Shown here: piece by piece, positions 1-10,986 of the stretch
Position numbering within the stretch: position 1 is the stretch's first letter
Layout of the letters: the number at the start of each line of letters is the position of its first letter
Source of the DNA: Phaseolus vulgaris
Lineage: Eukaryota; Streptophyta; Magnoliopsida; Fabales; Fabaceae
NCBI RefSeq assembly: GCF_000499845.2
Contig: NC_023756.2
Location: 37,218,937 to 37,282,936, forward strand
Length of the DNA stretch: 64,000 bases
Direction: 5' to 3'
Position numbers and translations under genes: made by a program
Notes under the pieces: generated by a model
What the model was told of the DNA's origin: nothing
Database searches by the model: none
What the model saw: only the letters and a program-made list of their open reading frames with translations

Positions 1-824
1 TTTGATGAATTGCTCAAGATTTCATAATGCACTTCAGCTAAGGAAAAGTGGGATACACTTGGGAAATGACACAAGAAACCAAGGAGTGACTTAATGGATA
101 AAGAAAAATCTTTTGTTGATTCAATCTCTTTTGAAAACATGTTGGACGTCTGCTTAATGACCAAGGGAGAATAAGAATCAAGTCAAGTAAGTACAACCTC
201 TTCTAGTAATTATGCAACTTATTTTCAATTACTTGATGCTTTCCAAGAAATCCATGAAGAAGCTAAGAGGTTAACTTTTTCAAATAACCGATTGAAATGT
301 GAAAACAACAAGTTTGAAAATTAGAATCACAGTTCTGGAAAATGATTTGAATCAATCGAAAGCTGATTTTGAAAATTTTGAACTGATTTGTGAAAATCCC
401 TCTTGCAAATGTGACTAAAGTTTATGCAAAAATTGTGAGTCCCTTTCAAGAGAAGGTTTTATATCTTGTGAAAACAATTGGTATCATTTCAAAAGGAAAA
501 TCAACCTTTGAAGATATGTTGGCATCCCAAACATTTGTTTTTTGAAAATCTGGCTTGGGTTTTAACCCCCAAAGCAAACAAAGTGGATGTACAAAACCTT
601 TTTCAACTTTCACTAAAAAAAAATCGGTTAAAAAGTTGAAACAACCGGTTGTTTGTTGTTTCTTCTGCATGAAAAATGGACATTTTGTTAGGTTCTGCAG
701 GATCAGGAGGTTTTCTGTTCCTAAAGGTATTCCAAAATGGGTTCCTAAGGATCCTAATGTTCCTTGGAAACACATTAACACTCATGGATCCAAATTCGTA
801 AGGGGACCAAATCTAGCAACTTGA
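1..824 (+). pseudogene. gag remnant with CCHC zinc knuckle (copia A)
   Basis: The first 550 bases look like AT-rich gag sequence with several stops. From about 555 a short open stretch encodes a CCHC knuckle, CFFC-x4-H-x4-C with core 'MKNGHFVRFC' (roughly 650-705). It is followed by a basic 'VPKGIPKWVPKD' tail shared with the gag of copia B. The knuckle would bind element RNA in the virus-like particle. The DNA just before the knuckle contains an AACAACCGGTTGTTT palindrome, the same motif that is abundant in this family's LTRs. Not translatable as one frame. Confidence 0.75.
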
Positions 825-840
825 TTTTGTTTCTTTTGTA

Positions 841-3800
841 GGATTGTTTAAGGAGAAAACAACACCTATGGTATCTAGATAGTGGTTGTTCTAAACATAT
901 GACTGGTGAAGCATCCAAGTTCATCAACATCTCTCTAAAAAAAGATGGGCATGTAACCTATGGTGACAACAACAAGGGATAAATCCTTGGCAAAGGTACT
1001 ATAGGTAATGAAAGTAGCTTGCTTATTCATGATGTGCTTTATGTTGAAGGTTTGAACCATAGGTTGCTCAGCATTAGTCAACTATGTGACAGAGGTTACC
1101 AAGTCACTTTTAGGACTAATTCATGTGAGATTCACTTGCCTAATTCAAAAGATGTTCTGCTCATTGGTAAGAGGTCTAATAACATTTATTCGCTTGACAT
1201 ATCTAGTCCTACTTCAATATGTTGTCTTCTATCAAAACATGAGGAGTCATGGCTTTGACATAGAAGAATTGCTCATATTCTCATGAATCATTTAAATAAA
1301 CTTGTTTCAAATGAACTTGTCCATGGCTTACCCAAACTCAAATTCGAAAAAAGAACATGTGTGTGAAGCATGTCAAAAGGGGAAATAAACTAGAATTTTT
1401 TTTAATTTGAAACACTGTTTTTCAACTTCAAAACCCCTTGAACTTTTGCACATAGATCTTTTTGGTCCTTCTAGGACTATGAGTCTTAGAGGAAATCTGT
1501 ATGCTCTTGTGGTTGTAGATGATTTTTCCAGGTACACTTGGACTCTTTTCCTACACTCAAAGAAGGAAGCATATCCAAAATTTAAGAAGCTTGCAAGGAA
1601 ACTTCAGAACACATGTTGCAGTAACATATGAACAATTAGAAGTGATCATGGAGGGGAATTTCAGAATGAAAAATTCATCATCTTCTGCAACAAGCTAAGG
1701 AATCTCTCATAACTTCTCTGAACCAAGATCGCCTCAACAAAATGGAATGGTGGAGAGAAAGAATAGATCTATAGAAGAGCTTGCAAGAACCATTCTAAAT
1801 GATTATGCCCTACCCAAATGCTTCTGGGCTGATGCTGTGAGCACTGCATGTTATGTGATGAATTGTGTGCTAATTCAGCCTATTCTAAAGAAACACCTTA
1901 TGAGTTGATGAATGGAAGAAAGCCAAATGTGAGCCATCTGAAAGTCTTTGGTTGTAAGTGTTACATTCTAAACAATGGAAAAGAAATCTTAGGTAAGTTT
2001 GATGCTAAATCCGACAAAGGTATCTTTCTTGGCTACTCTCTTTATAGCCATGCTTATAGGGTCTATAATAAAAAGCTTATGACTGTTGAAGAATCTATTC
2101 ATGTTGTTTTTTATGAGACTAACAAGTGTGAACAAGGTGTAGCTAAGATCAACACAAATGAAAATGATCAAAACATCTTCTTAAAGAACCTAGACAACAA
2201 CACAGAAATTCAACCGTTGAATCCTCGAGACAACCGATTGAAAATCTGCAGCAGGAGGATCTGCCAAAGGATTCGAAGATCCCAAGAGACTTGTCTGTTG
2301 ATAACATAATTGGCCAAATCCATAGAGGAGTATCCACCAGAAGGAGTATGGAAAATTTCTACAATTATAGAACATTTGTTTCCAAGATTGAACCTCAATC
2401 AATTTGTGAAGCTCTCAAAGAAGAGCACTGGACAACAACAATGCATGAAGAGCTCAATCAGTTTGTAAGAAACGATGTGTGTACTCTTGTTCCAAACACT
2501 AGTCAAATGAATGTAATACGCACCAAGTGGGTGTTTAGGAACAAATCGGATGACTCAGGCATCATCACAAGAAACAAAGCTAGACTCGTTGCCAAAGGAT
2601 ACAACCAAGCTGAAGGAAGATGATGATGAAACCTTCGCGTCTGTAGCAAGGTTAGAAGCGGTAAGATTGTTATTAGTTTTTGCTTGTATGAGTGGTTTCA
2701 AATTGTTTCAGATGGACGTGAAAAGTGCATTTCTCGATGGAATCGTGAATGAAGAGATCTATGTTTCACAACCACCTGGTTTTGAATATCACAAGTATCC
2801 AAAGCATATATACAATCAAAAGAAAGCCTTGTACGACCTCAAACAAGCTCCACGTCCATGGTATGAAAGGATAAGTCATTTTCTATTATCATATGAATAT
2901 GAAAGAGGAAAGGTAGATAAAACTTAATTCATTAAGAAAGCTGGTTCTGATATTATCTTAGTACAAATATATGTAGATGACATTGTTTTTGGCTCTTCTA
3001 ATGCAAAACTTTGTGAAGATTTTGTCAAAGTTATGTAGGGGGAGTTCAAAATGTCAATGATGGGAGAACTCTCATTCTTCCTTGGTCTACAAGTTAAACA
3101 ATCTAGAGAAGGAATCTTTGTATGTCAATCTAAGTACTGCAAAGACATTCTTAAGAAGTTTGAGATGGAAGCATGCAAAGATGCAGCAACACCTATGTCA
3201 ACAAACTGTTATTTAGGTGCTGATGAAGTTGGACCAAAAGTTAATCAAACCATGTACAGGGGTTTAATAGGATCTCTTCTTTATCTAACTGCAAGCAGAC
3301 CAGATATTATGTTTGTTGTTTGCCTATGTGCAAGATTCCAGTCATGTCCTAAGGAATCACATCCCAAAGCTGCAAAGAGAATCCTGAAATATCTAAAAGG
3401 CACAATATCCATGGGTTTATGGTATCCCTCACACTCTCCTATTCATTTAGTAGGATATTCTGACTCTGATTTTGCAGGTTGCAAATTAGACAGAAAAAGC
3501 ACAAGTGGAACATGCCATCTACTTGGATCAAGCCTCATTTCATGGCACAGTAAAAAACAAGCATGTGTAGCTCTATCAACTGCTGAAGCTAAATATATAG
3601 TTGCTGGAAGCTGCTGTGCACAAATCTTGTGGATCAAACAACAACTTGAAGACTTTGAATTAAAGATTAACAAAGTTCCTCTACTGTGTGACAACACAAG
3701 TGCTATCAACCTGACAAGGAATCATGTCCAACACTCAAGGACAAAGCATATTGAAATAAGGCATCACTTCATTCGTGATCATATCAACAATGGAGATTGT

Positions 3801-3938
3801 GAGATCAAGTTTGTTTCAACATAGTCAGCTTGCTGACATCTTCACCAAAACTTTATCAAAGGACATGTTCTATTCTCTAAGAAATGAATTGGGAATAATT
3901 GACATAGTCAGCTTGTCTTCTTTTAATTTGTCTATTTG
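841..3938 (+). pseudogene. copia pol remnant: protease, integrase, RT, RNase H (copia A)
   Basis: In order: protease core 'SGCSKHMTG' (about 885-910); pre-integrase region with 'LLSISQLC'; integrase core from 'LHIDLFGPSRT' (about 1447); RT with 'FQMDVKSAFLDG' (about 2708) and the YVDD box (about 2971); RNase H with 'ALSTAEAKY' (about 3570) and 'DNTSAINLTRN'. Lesions include a stop just after 'YGDNNKG' (979-981), stops at 1256-1258, 1629-1631, near 2925 and at 3036-3038 (a conserved Q codon turned to TAG), and a frame break near 3822. A typical pol of this lineage is one open frame, so this copy cannot supply enzymes. Confidence 0.85.
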
Positions 3939-3946
3939 ATGAGACA

Positions 3947-4320
3947 AATAGGGGGAGAAGTATTGTTGGTAGTTGTAATGTTCTTAATTAAGTTTTACTG
4001 CTTTTAAACATTACTATTATAAACTGTTTTAAATTAGTTTATATTTTATCTATTATTTTTGGTTTACAGAATTTTAACCGGTTAACTTTGCGAAATAACC
4101 GACTGTTCTTATGCATTCTTGTATAAGTGTTGGTTTCTCATCTGATTGTGGCTGATGTTCCTTCTGGAAATCACCTAGTGAAAACTAGTGTATGGTGTAT
4201 ATATTTTTTGGATTAGATTACCCTGTGTTTGTTCAAATGAATGCAGGATTCAACAGATTCTAAACAAAGAACATTCCTAAAAGCATCCCAAGGATTTGTC
4301 TCCATCAAATAGGGGGAGAT
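3947..4320 (+). promoter_or_regulatory. Two polypurine-tract motifs and the pol-LTR spacer (copia A)
   Basis: A purine run AATAGGGGGAGA occurs twice, at about 3947-3958 and again at about 4308-4319. The second directly abuts the LTR start and is therefore the 3' polypurine tract that primes plus-strand DNA. The first lies just after the RNase H coding end. The spacer between them has no open frame. The same two-motif layout occurs in copia B and copia G. Confidence 0.7.
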
Positions 4321-5191
4321 TGTTGAAGATGGAAAGCTTTGATATATCAAATCCTCATGGAACCTGAAGTTCTGCTGCGATTTAGGTTTGGGTTTAGTTA
4401 TGGGGTTTAGAATCTTTGTAAGATCAGTCTTGATTCCTACAGAAAGCTTGCTTCAATCTGTTTTAAAGAACTAAGTGTTTTTTCCATGCAAAGGGAAAAA
4501 CAACCGATTAAAGTTTCGAGACAATTGGTTGTTTGTCACTTAGCTGGCAAAGGAGTTTTGAAACTGTTTTTTGAATCAGTTGTGTAACTGCTGAAACCAT
4601 TCAACCGGTTATATTGTGGTTTCAACCGATTAAAAGTGAGTTTTCGTAACAGTATTTTGAAAATCTGTTGTAACTGATTCAGTTGCTCAAACCTACCTTA
4701 AACGATAGTTTTTCAAAGGTTATAAATATAGCCTTCTTTCAAATGTTTCAAAGATAGACATACAAAAGTTTTACACCTTGATTTGAGATCAAAAAGAGAG
4801 ATTACAATCTGTTTGTGAAAAGGAGTTTTCCAAAGTTTAACAAGATTGCTTTTGAGCTTTGCTGTGATGAAAGAACTGATCATAGGGCTTCTGGTTTACT
4901 GTAATTCCAGGTGTTTTCTACCCTTTCTTAGATTCTTGTAATTGTTCATATTACATTATGTAAACGTGTTTGTAAAATCATGTAAAGTGAGTGTGACTCT
5001 GGCTTAAGGTGTGTGTTGTGTGCAAAGACGGTGAGTAGGTCTTGTGGTTTCAAGATCACCTCTTTGTGGGTGTTTGTAATCTATGTTTCGTTACATAGTG
5101 GAATACTCAGGGGTTTGACTGAGTATTGGATGTAGCTCAAGGATTGAGTGAACCAGTATAAACCTTGTGTGTAAATCTCTCTCTCTCTCTT
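4321..5191 (+). repeat. 3' LTR of copia A, truncated at its 3' end
   Basis: It begins TGTTGAAGATGG immediately after the polypurine tract. It contains several AACCGGTT/AACCGATT palindromes and a TATA-like TATAAATATA at 4721-4730. It shares the 'GGATGTAGCTC...GTGAACCAGTATAAA' block with the plus-strand LTR at 27843-28982. Compared with that LTR it lacks the last ~200 bases: at 5191, in a CT-rich run, the inverted LTR of copia B begins. Confidence 0.8.
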
Positions 5192-6272
5192 TGTTAGAAT
5201 ATATGGCCTTAAACGAGAGGGGGGTGAATTGTTTAAAGGGGGTTTTCGAAAACTTTTTCAGCTAGAACAAAATCCTTTGTATGAAACTTAATCAGAAATT
5301 CAGTTAGCCAAGATATAAAGCACAAAATAGCAAAGCACCAGAAAAACAATCGGTTGTTTCTTCGAAACAATCGGTTGTTTATACTAGCAAAGCAATAACA
5401 ACTGAATTTAAATGAGTTTAAGGGAAGAAAGAGATACACAAACAATTTATACTGGTTCACTCTTAAACCAATAGCTACATCCAGTCCCCAGAAGCCACTG
5501 GATAATCCACTAAGCAATCAATTACAAATTACACACAAACACAACCAAAGAAGTGACCTTGAACCCTTCAAGAAACGCACTTCCTTTGGCACAACACACA
5601 CCAAGAATGTTGATCTTGACAACCTCAAGACCACACAACACTTCTTGGCTACAACACCATAAATTACAAAGTATTCAGAACGAATTACACTTGTTCACAA
5701 AACAATCTGAAATCAATACAGATGTAATCATATTCCACTCTCTCTTGAGAAAACTAAAGTTGAAAAGTGAATGTTCAAAACATGAAAGCAATCTTTCATA
5801 ACTGAAAAAAAACTCAAATCTATTTTTTTCTCATTTTTTATAAAACATAAACAAACTATTTATAGCTTTCAAAGAATTGTCAAAGCTTTTAATACAAAAG
5901 CGTGTTCAGTTGAAAAACATTTAAAGCACACTCAACTAACAAAACAAAAATATGTTAGGATTTTCAAACAAAGAATCCATTGAAAGCACGAAACAATCGA
6001 TTGTTTTGGTTTGACAGCAAGTCAACCAACCAAAACAATTTTCAACCTTTTCAAAAACACCTATGAGTAAAACAATCGGTTGTTTTTCACTTAGTTTGAA
6101 AAACACTTTAATCTTAAAAGATTTTAAAAACACTTTAGCTTTAGATTCAACAAAGAGTGGATTACACAAGTAAACTACCCATATGCTATCCTAAACACAG
6201 CAACAACTTTAGCCTTGCATCAAACACTTGGATTTGGATTCTTCAAAGCCTTTGATCACTCTTGATTCAACA
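5192..6272 (-). repeat. 3' LTR of copia B (minus strand)
   Basis: 1081 bp, running TGTTAGAATATATGG...GATTCAACA on the plus strand, so TG...CA ends on the coding strand. The end next to the element body abuts a purine tract (minus strand). A TATA-like CTATAAATAG (minus) lies at 5856-5865. Paired AACAATCGGTTGTTT palindromes occur near 5344-5380 and again near 6070 and 6420. It is closely similar to the LTRs at 26035-27123 and 61870-62967. Confidence 0.88.
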
Positions 6273-6576
6273 ATCTCCTCCTATTTGATGAAGACAAATC
6301 CCTAGTTGCTTGTGTTGGACTTGTTTGAATCTGAAACAGTTCCTGCAAAACAGAACTTTATGCAATATACAGTATCTATGGCAGCAGGTTAGAAAAGCAA
6401 TTCACTAAGCACTGTATCAGACAAACAACCGGTTGTTTCTGTCAGCAGAAGCAGAAAACAGTTTCAATTTCAAAAAAAAAAAAGAGATTTAACAGTTTGA
6501 AACATAGAGAGCAGACAACACAAAAACCAACCAATTCTCCCCCTATTTGTCTTCACAAATAGAATGAAAAAACAGT
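6273..6576 (-). promoter_or_regulatory. Polypurine tracts and 3' spacer of copia B
   Basis: On the minus strand the AATAGGAGGAGAT tract (6273-6285) abuts the LTR. A second tract AATAGGGGGAGAA sits at about 6538-6551, just after the RNase H stop. The spacer holds a perfect 16-bp palindrome AAACAACCGGTTGTTT (about 6424-6439) and no open frame. Confidence 0.7.
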
Positions 6577-9500
6577 TTAAGAGAGATTTTGAGAGTCAAG
6601 AAAGCCTAACTCATTTCTTAAGAAGAAAAACCTTTCTTTTGGTAGAGGTTTTGTGAATATATCAGCCAATTGCAATTTTGTTTCAATGAATTTCACTTCA
6701 CAATCTCCATTGTTCACATGATCTCGTATGAAGTGATGACAAATCTCAATGTGCTTAGTTCTTGAATGCTGAATCTGATTCTTGGTGACATTTATAGCAC
6801 TTGTGTTGTCACAAAGCAAAGGAACCTTGCTGATCTTCAATCTAAAATTTCTAAGTTGTTGTTTAAGCCAAAGTATTTATGCACAACTGGTTCCAACAAC
6901 AATGTATTCAGCCTCTGCAGTAGAAAGAGCTACACAAGCTTGCTTCTTACTATGCCAAGAGATGAGGCTTGATCCAAGAAGATGACAAGTGCTACTTGTG
7001 CTTTTTCTGTCTAGCTTACACCCTACAAAATCAGAATCTGAATAACCAAATAAGTGTATTGGAGAGTGAGAAGGATACCATAAACCAACATTGGTTGTTC
7101 CTTTGAGATAGTTAAGAATCCTTTTTTCAGCTTTGAAGTGAGATTCCTTTGGATTTGCTTGATATCTTGCACAAAGACATACGACAAACATGATATCCGG
7201 TCTACTTGCTGTGAGATAGGGTAAGGAACCAATTAAACCTCTGTATTTTGTTTGATCTACCCCTTTTCCAGCAGCATCTGCATCCATATAACAGCTTGAA
7301 GGCATGGGTGTGCTTGCTTCTTTGCAACTTTCCATTTCAAATTTCTTGAGAATTTCTTTGCAATATTTTGATTGGCATAGAAAGATTCCATCCTTTGTTT
7401 GCTTGAGTTGCAATCCAAGAAAGAAAGAAAGCTCCCCCATCATAGACATTTCAAACTCACCTTGCATAGCTACCACAAATTCTTCACACAAACTATCTTG
7501 GGTAGCACCAAAGATGATGTCATCAACATAGATTTGTACTAGGATAATTTCAGAATTTGACTTCTTGATGAAGAGAGTTTTGTCAATCATTCCTTTTTCA
7601 TAACCATGTGATAAAAGGAAATTGCTAAGCCTCTCATACCACTTCCTTGGAGCTTGCTTAAGCCCATACAATGCCTTTTTCAACTTAAAAACATGATTAG
7701 GATGTTGATGATCCTCAAAACCCGGTGGTTGCTCAACATACACTTCTTCATTGATAAATGCATTGAGAAAAGCACTCTTCACATCCATTTGAAAGAGTTT
7801 GAATCCACTCATACAAGCAAAAGCCAGCAACAACCTCACAACTTCCAATCTTGCAATAGGGGCAAAGGTTTCTCCATAGTCAATCCCTTCCTCTTGATTG
7901 TAGCCTTTGGCAACTAGCCTTGCCTTGTTCCTTATAATTACTTCAGCCTCATCAAGCTTGTTTCTGAAAACCCATTTAGATCCAATGATGTTCATCTCAG
8001 CTATCTTAGGAACCAGAAACTAGACATCATTCCTAGCAAACTGATTCAGTTCTTCATGCATAGCTTCCACCCATTTTTCATCTTTAAGAGCTTCTTTAAT
8101 AGACTTTGGTTCAACTTGAGAGACAAAAGCAGTGTGCCTGTAGAAGTTTGGGATAGATCTACGTGTAGAAACACCCTCTTTTATTTGCCCAATGATGTTC
8201 TCCACTAATAGATCTCTTGGTATTCTCCATTCTTTAAGCCACTCACTCTGCTGCAGAATTTCAATCGGTTGTTTCGATGAATCAACCGGTTGATTTTCTA
8301 CATAACAGTTCAACTTCATCAAATTGATGTTCTGTTCATCCTCTTCTGTTCTGTTCTTTGAGACTTGAGTGTTTCTGTGATCAACTTCATCAAATACCAC
8401 ATGAACAGATTCTTTTACAGTCATGAGCCTCTTGTTGTAGATCCTATAGGCATGACTATTTCATCAAACTTTCCCAGATTTTCTTTCCCATTATTTAGAA
8501 TAAAACAACTGCATCCAAACACTCTTAGGTGACAAATGTTTGGCTTCCTTCCATTGAAGAGTTTATAGGGAGTTATCTTCAAGATTGGCCTTATTAGCAC
8601 TCGATTCATCACATAACAAGATGTGCTAACAGCATCAGCCCAAAAGTACTTGGGTAAGGAGGATTCACTTAGCATGGTTCTTGCTAACTCTTCAAGAGAT
8701 TTGTTCTTTCTTTCCACTACACCATTTTTTTTAGGAGTTTTTCGTGCAGAGAAGTTGTGTAAGATCCCCATCTTCTCACAAAATTTGCTAAATTTCTCAT
8801 TTTGAAATTCCCCTCCATGATCACTCCTTATAGAACCAATGTTGCTCTTTTTTGTGTTTTGTAACCTTCTAGCAAGCTTTTTGAAGGCAGAGAAGGCATC
8901 ACTCTTTGATTCCAAGAAGAGAGTCCAAGTGTACCTAGAGAAGTCATCCACAATGACAAGAGCATAATAGTTGCCACCAAGACTCATGGTTCTTGAAGGT
9001 CCAAACAAATCCATATGGAGCAGCTCAAGGGGTTTTAAAGATGAAACAACATTTTTAATTTTGGAAGAATTTTTTAACTTGTGTCCCCTTTTGACATGCT
9101 TCACATATGTGGTCTTCTCAAACTTAAGCTTGGGCAACCCAATCACAAGATCTTTTGAGATTAATTTGTTTAAGTGACTCATGTGAATGTGAGCAATTCT
9201 TTTATGCCATAACCAAGATTCATCATGCTTAGAAAGAAGACAACCTATAGAACAAGGAGAAGAAATATCCAAGAGATTGACATTGTTGATTCTCTTACCA
9301 ATCAATATTACGTCTTTTGAGTTAGGGAGGCAGATTTCACAAGAGTTTGTCTTGAAGATTACTTGATATCCTTTGTAACACAGTTTGCTAATGCTAAGCA
9401 AGTTGTGCTTTAGTCCCTCTACATACAAGACATCATGAATGAGCAAGATACTCTTGTCTCCTATAGAGCCTCTTCCAATAATTCTTCCTTTGTTGTTATC

Positions 9501-9660
9501 TCCATATGTTACATGGCCTTCTTGTTTGAAGGTGATGCTCACAAAATTTGATTTATCTTCTGTGATGTGTTTTGAGCAGCCACTATCCAGATACCACTGC
9601 TGCATGCTCTCCATCAAATTTCCCTACAAAGTAAAGTTTCAAGTACAAAGATTTGGTCCC
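6577..9660 (-). pseudogene. copia pol: protease-integrase-RT-RNase H (copia B), interrupted
   Basis: Minus-strand reading from 9617: protease 'YLDSGCSKHITED', pre-integrase 'LWHKRIAHIHM', and the integrase triad as D in 'LLHMDLFGP', D in 'IRSDHGGEF' and E in 'VVERKNKS'. RT follows with 'FQMDVKSAFLNA' and 'IYVDDIIFG', then RNase H with 'ALSTAEAEY' and 'ADIFTKPLPKE'. Lesions: about 50 bases are missing with a frame change near 8445 (after 'GKFD'), a Trp codon is TAG at 8017-8019, and a Gln codon is TAA near 6874. The 372-codon RT/RNase H stretch (6877-7995) is the best-preserved part. The gag side continues at 23306 beyond gypsy 1. Confidence 0.9.
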
Positions 9661-10887
9661 TGTACCGTCCCGTATCAGGGCGTTGACTAAGTCAAGGTCA
9701 AAGTCAACGACTGGAAAGTCAAAGTCAACTCAAGGTGTCGCCCAGGTGTAGAGACGCCAAGAGGAAGCGTCGCCAAGGCAGGACAAGGCGTCGCCAAGGC
9801 AAGGCGTCGCTTGGGTGGAGGCGTCGCCCAACCAGGGCGTAGCCAGATCAAACAGTGTAAAAGCAAGGCAACCACGGTGTGGTTCCCCGATACCCATGGG
9901 TAGGAAAGACCATGGAGGGAGCGACGCCGTGGGAAAGCCTCAGGTCCCGATATCTCGGGGAAGTGATAAAGAGAAAGAAAAGGTGGCTTCAAGGCCATAG
10001 TGATAACATCAAGGTAGCGCAGCCTGACTCGTGAAATACCCCTGCCACCCCAGAGACGCTTTCGGGACAGATACGACCCAAGAGGAAGGTCACGCCCAGG
10101 GTAAGCGGGTGCAGGGTACAAGAGGAAGGCAGATACGCTCTCAAAGTAAGTGGCTAGATACTTGGGGGCATGAGTTCGCACCCAAAAAGCCACCCCTAGC
10201 GCAGTAGCACTCCCAAGCAGGAGGACTCACACGTAGAGACGTCCCCAGATGGGCAGAAACGCCTCCAGATGGGGTCATGGCGTCGTGAGGCCCTCCACGT
10301 GTACGACAGCCATGCCGGAATAGAAACACCCTCTAGTCAGGTGCCAGGTAATTAAAGATATTCAATACAGTTTCCCTTTCGGGCATTCAGGTACTATTAT
10401 GGCTCCCGAGCGTTTCAACGTCTTAAATGCGCTACGTTTCGTAATTAAGCGCTTTAATGAGTGTGTTACGTTTGAGATTAAAAGCGCTTTAAGGCGCTTT
10501 AAATGCTGGGGCAGTTTAAATAGCGCTGAGAATGTCGGAAAAAGGGTTGGAACCTTTGGCAAATTTACGAGAAACTCTCTGGTTGCTTGCCCGTGCTTTA
10601 AGGTTACGTACAAGTGACTGGGGAATATTTTTGCCTGAAGGAGACAACACACACACATATACACAGTTCTTTTACCACCTTCAGAGTGCCATACGCGGTG
10701 CTCAGAGACGTGGGTGGACAGTTTTTGGTGTTTCTTGCTTGCTGACTTGAGCGTCGGAGTGCACACGGCCGCTAGGGCGCCTCTTTGTCCTCTTTTTTGC
10801 AGGAATCCACAGGTAACCAGTGGGAAGGAGTCCCTAGTTGACGGTTGAGGTCGTGCACAAAGACGTCCCGGTCAACCGGACGGAACA
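9661..10887 (+). repeat. 5' LTR of gypsy 1
   Basis: 1227 bp, TGTACCGTCC...GACGGAACA. The U3 part is rich in GGCGTCGCC-type decamers (about 9735-9840) and contains the 12-bp palindrome TACCCATGGGTA (about 9890). A weak TATA candidate TTTAAATAG lies at 10515-10523. Long minus-strand ORFs inside the LTR recur at the same place in the 3' LTR, have no recognisable domain and are not reported as genes. Confidence 0.95.
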
Positions 10888-10889
10888 TT

Positions 10890-10908
10890 TGGCGCCCACT
10901 GTGGGGCC
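10890..10908 (+). promoter_or_regulatory. Primer binding site of gypsy 1
   Basis: TGGCGCCCACTGTGGGGCC starts two bases after the 5' LTR end. Gypsy 2 has nearly the same site at the same place, although the two LTR families look different. A host tRNA 3' end would prime minus-strand synthesis here. I did not assign the tRNA. Confidence 0.8.
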
Positions 10909-10986
10909 GATATAAAACATCAGTCCCATCACAAGTTCGAGAAGGTTTATCAAGTTATAGTAACGTTGAAGGAGATTGGAGTGACA

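Larger units (their letters stand above)
1..5191 (+). mobile_element. Copia A: decayed SIRE-type Ty1/copia element, 5' end outside window
   Basis: Domains run gag zinc knuckle, protease, integrase, reverse transcriptase, RNase H and 3' LTR, which is the Ty1/copia order (integrase before RT). Protein motifs match the large-LTR SIRE/Maximus-type lineage: the gag knuckle, 'DLFGPSRTMSL' in integrase and 'TKHIEIRHHF' in RNase H. The 5' LTR and gag N-terminus lie left of the window. The 3' LTR is cut at 5191, where the LTR of copia B starts in opposite orientation. Several stops and frameshifts make it non-coding. It is an older resident than the elements that interrupt its neighbours. Confidence 0.88.

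Noticed and set aside
9687..10193. 168-codon minus-strand ORF in the gypsy 1 LTR, repeated at 22105-22611
   Set aside because: Lies wholly in the LTR, with low-complexity Pro/Leu/Arg composition from GC-rich repeats and no domain. Duplicate presence reflects LTR duplication.
10362..10766. 134-codon minus-strand ORF in the gypsy 1 LTR (also 22780-23184)
   Set aside because: Spans the putative promoter and R region, has no domain, and has an overlapping alternative frame on the plus strand.
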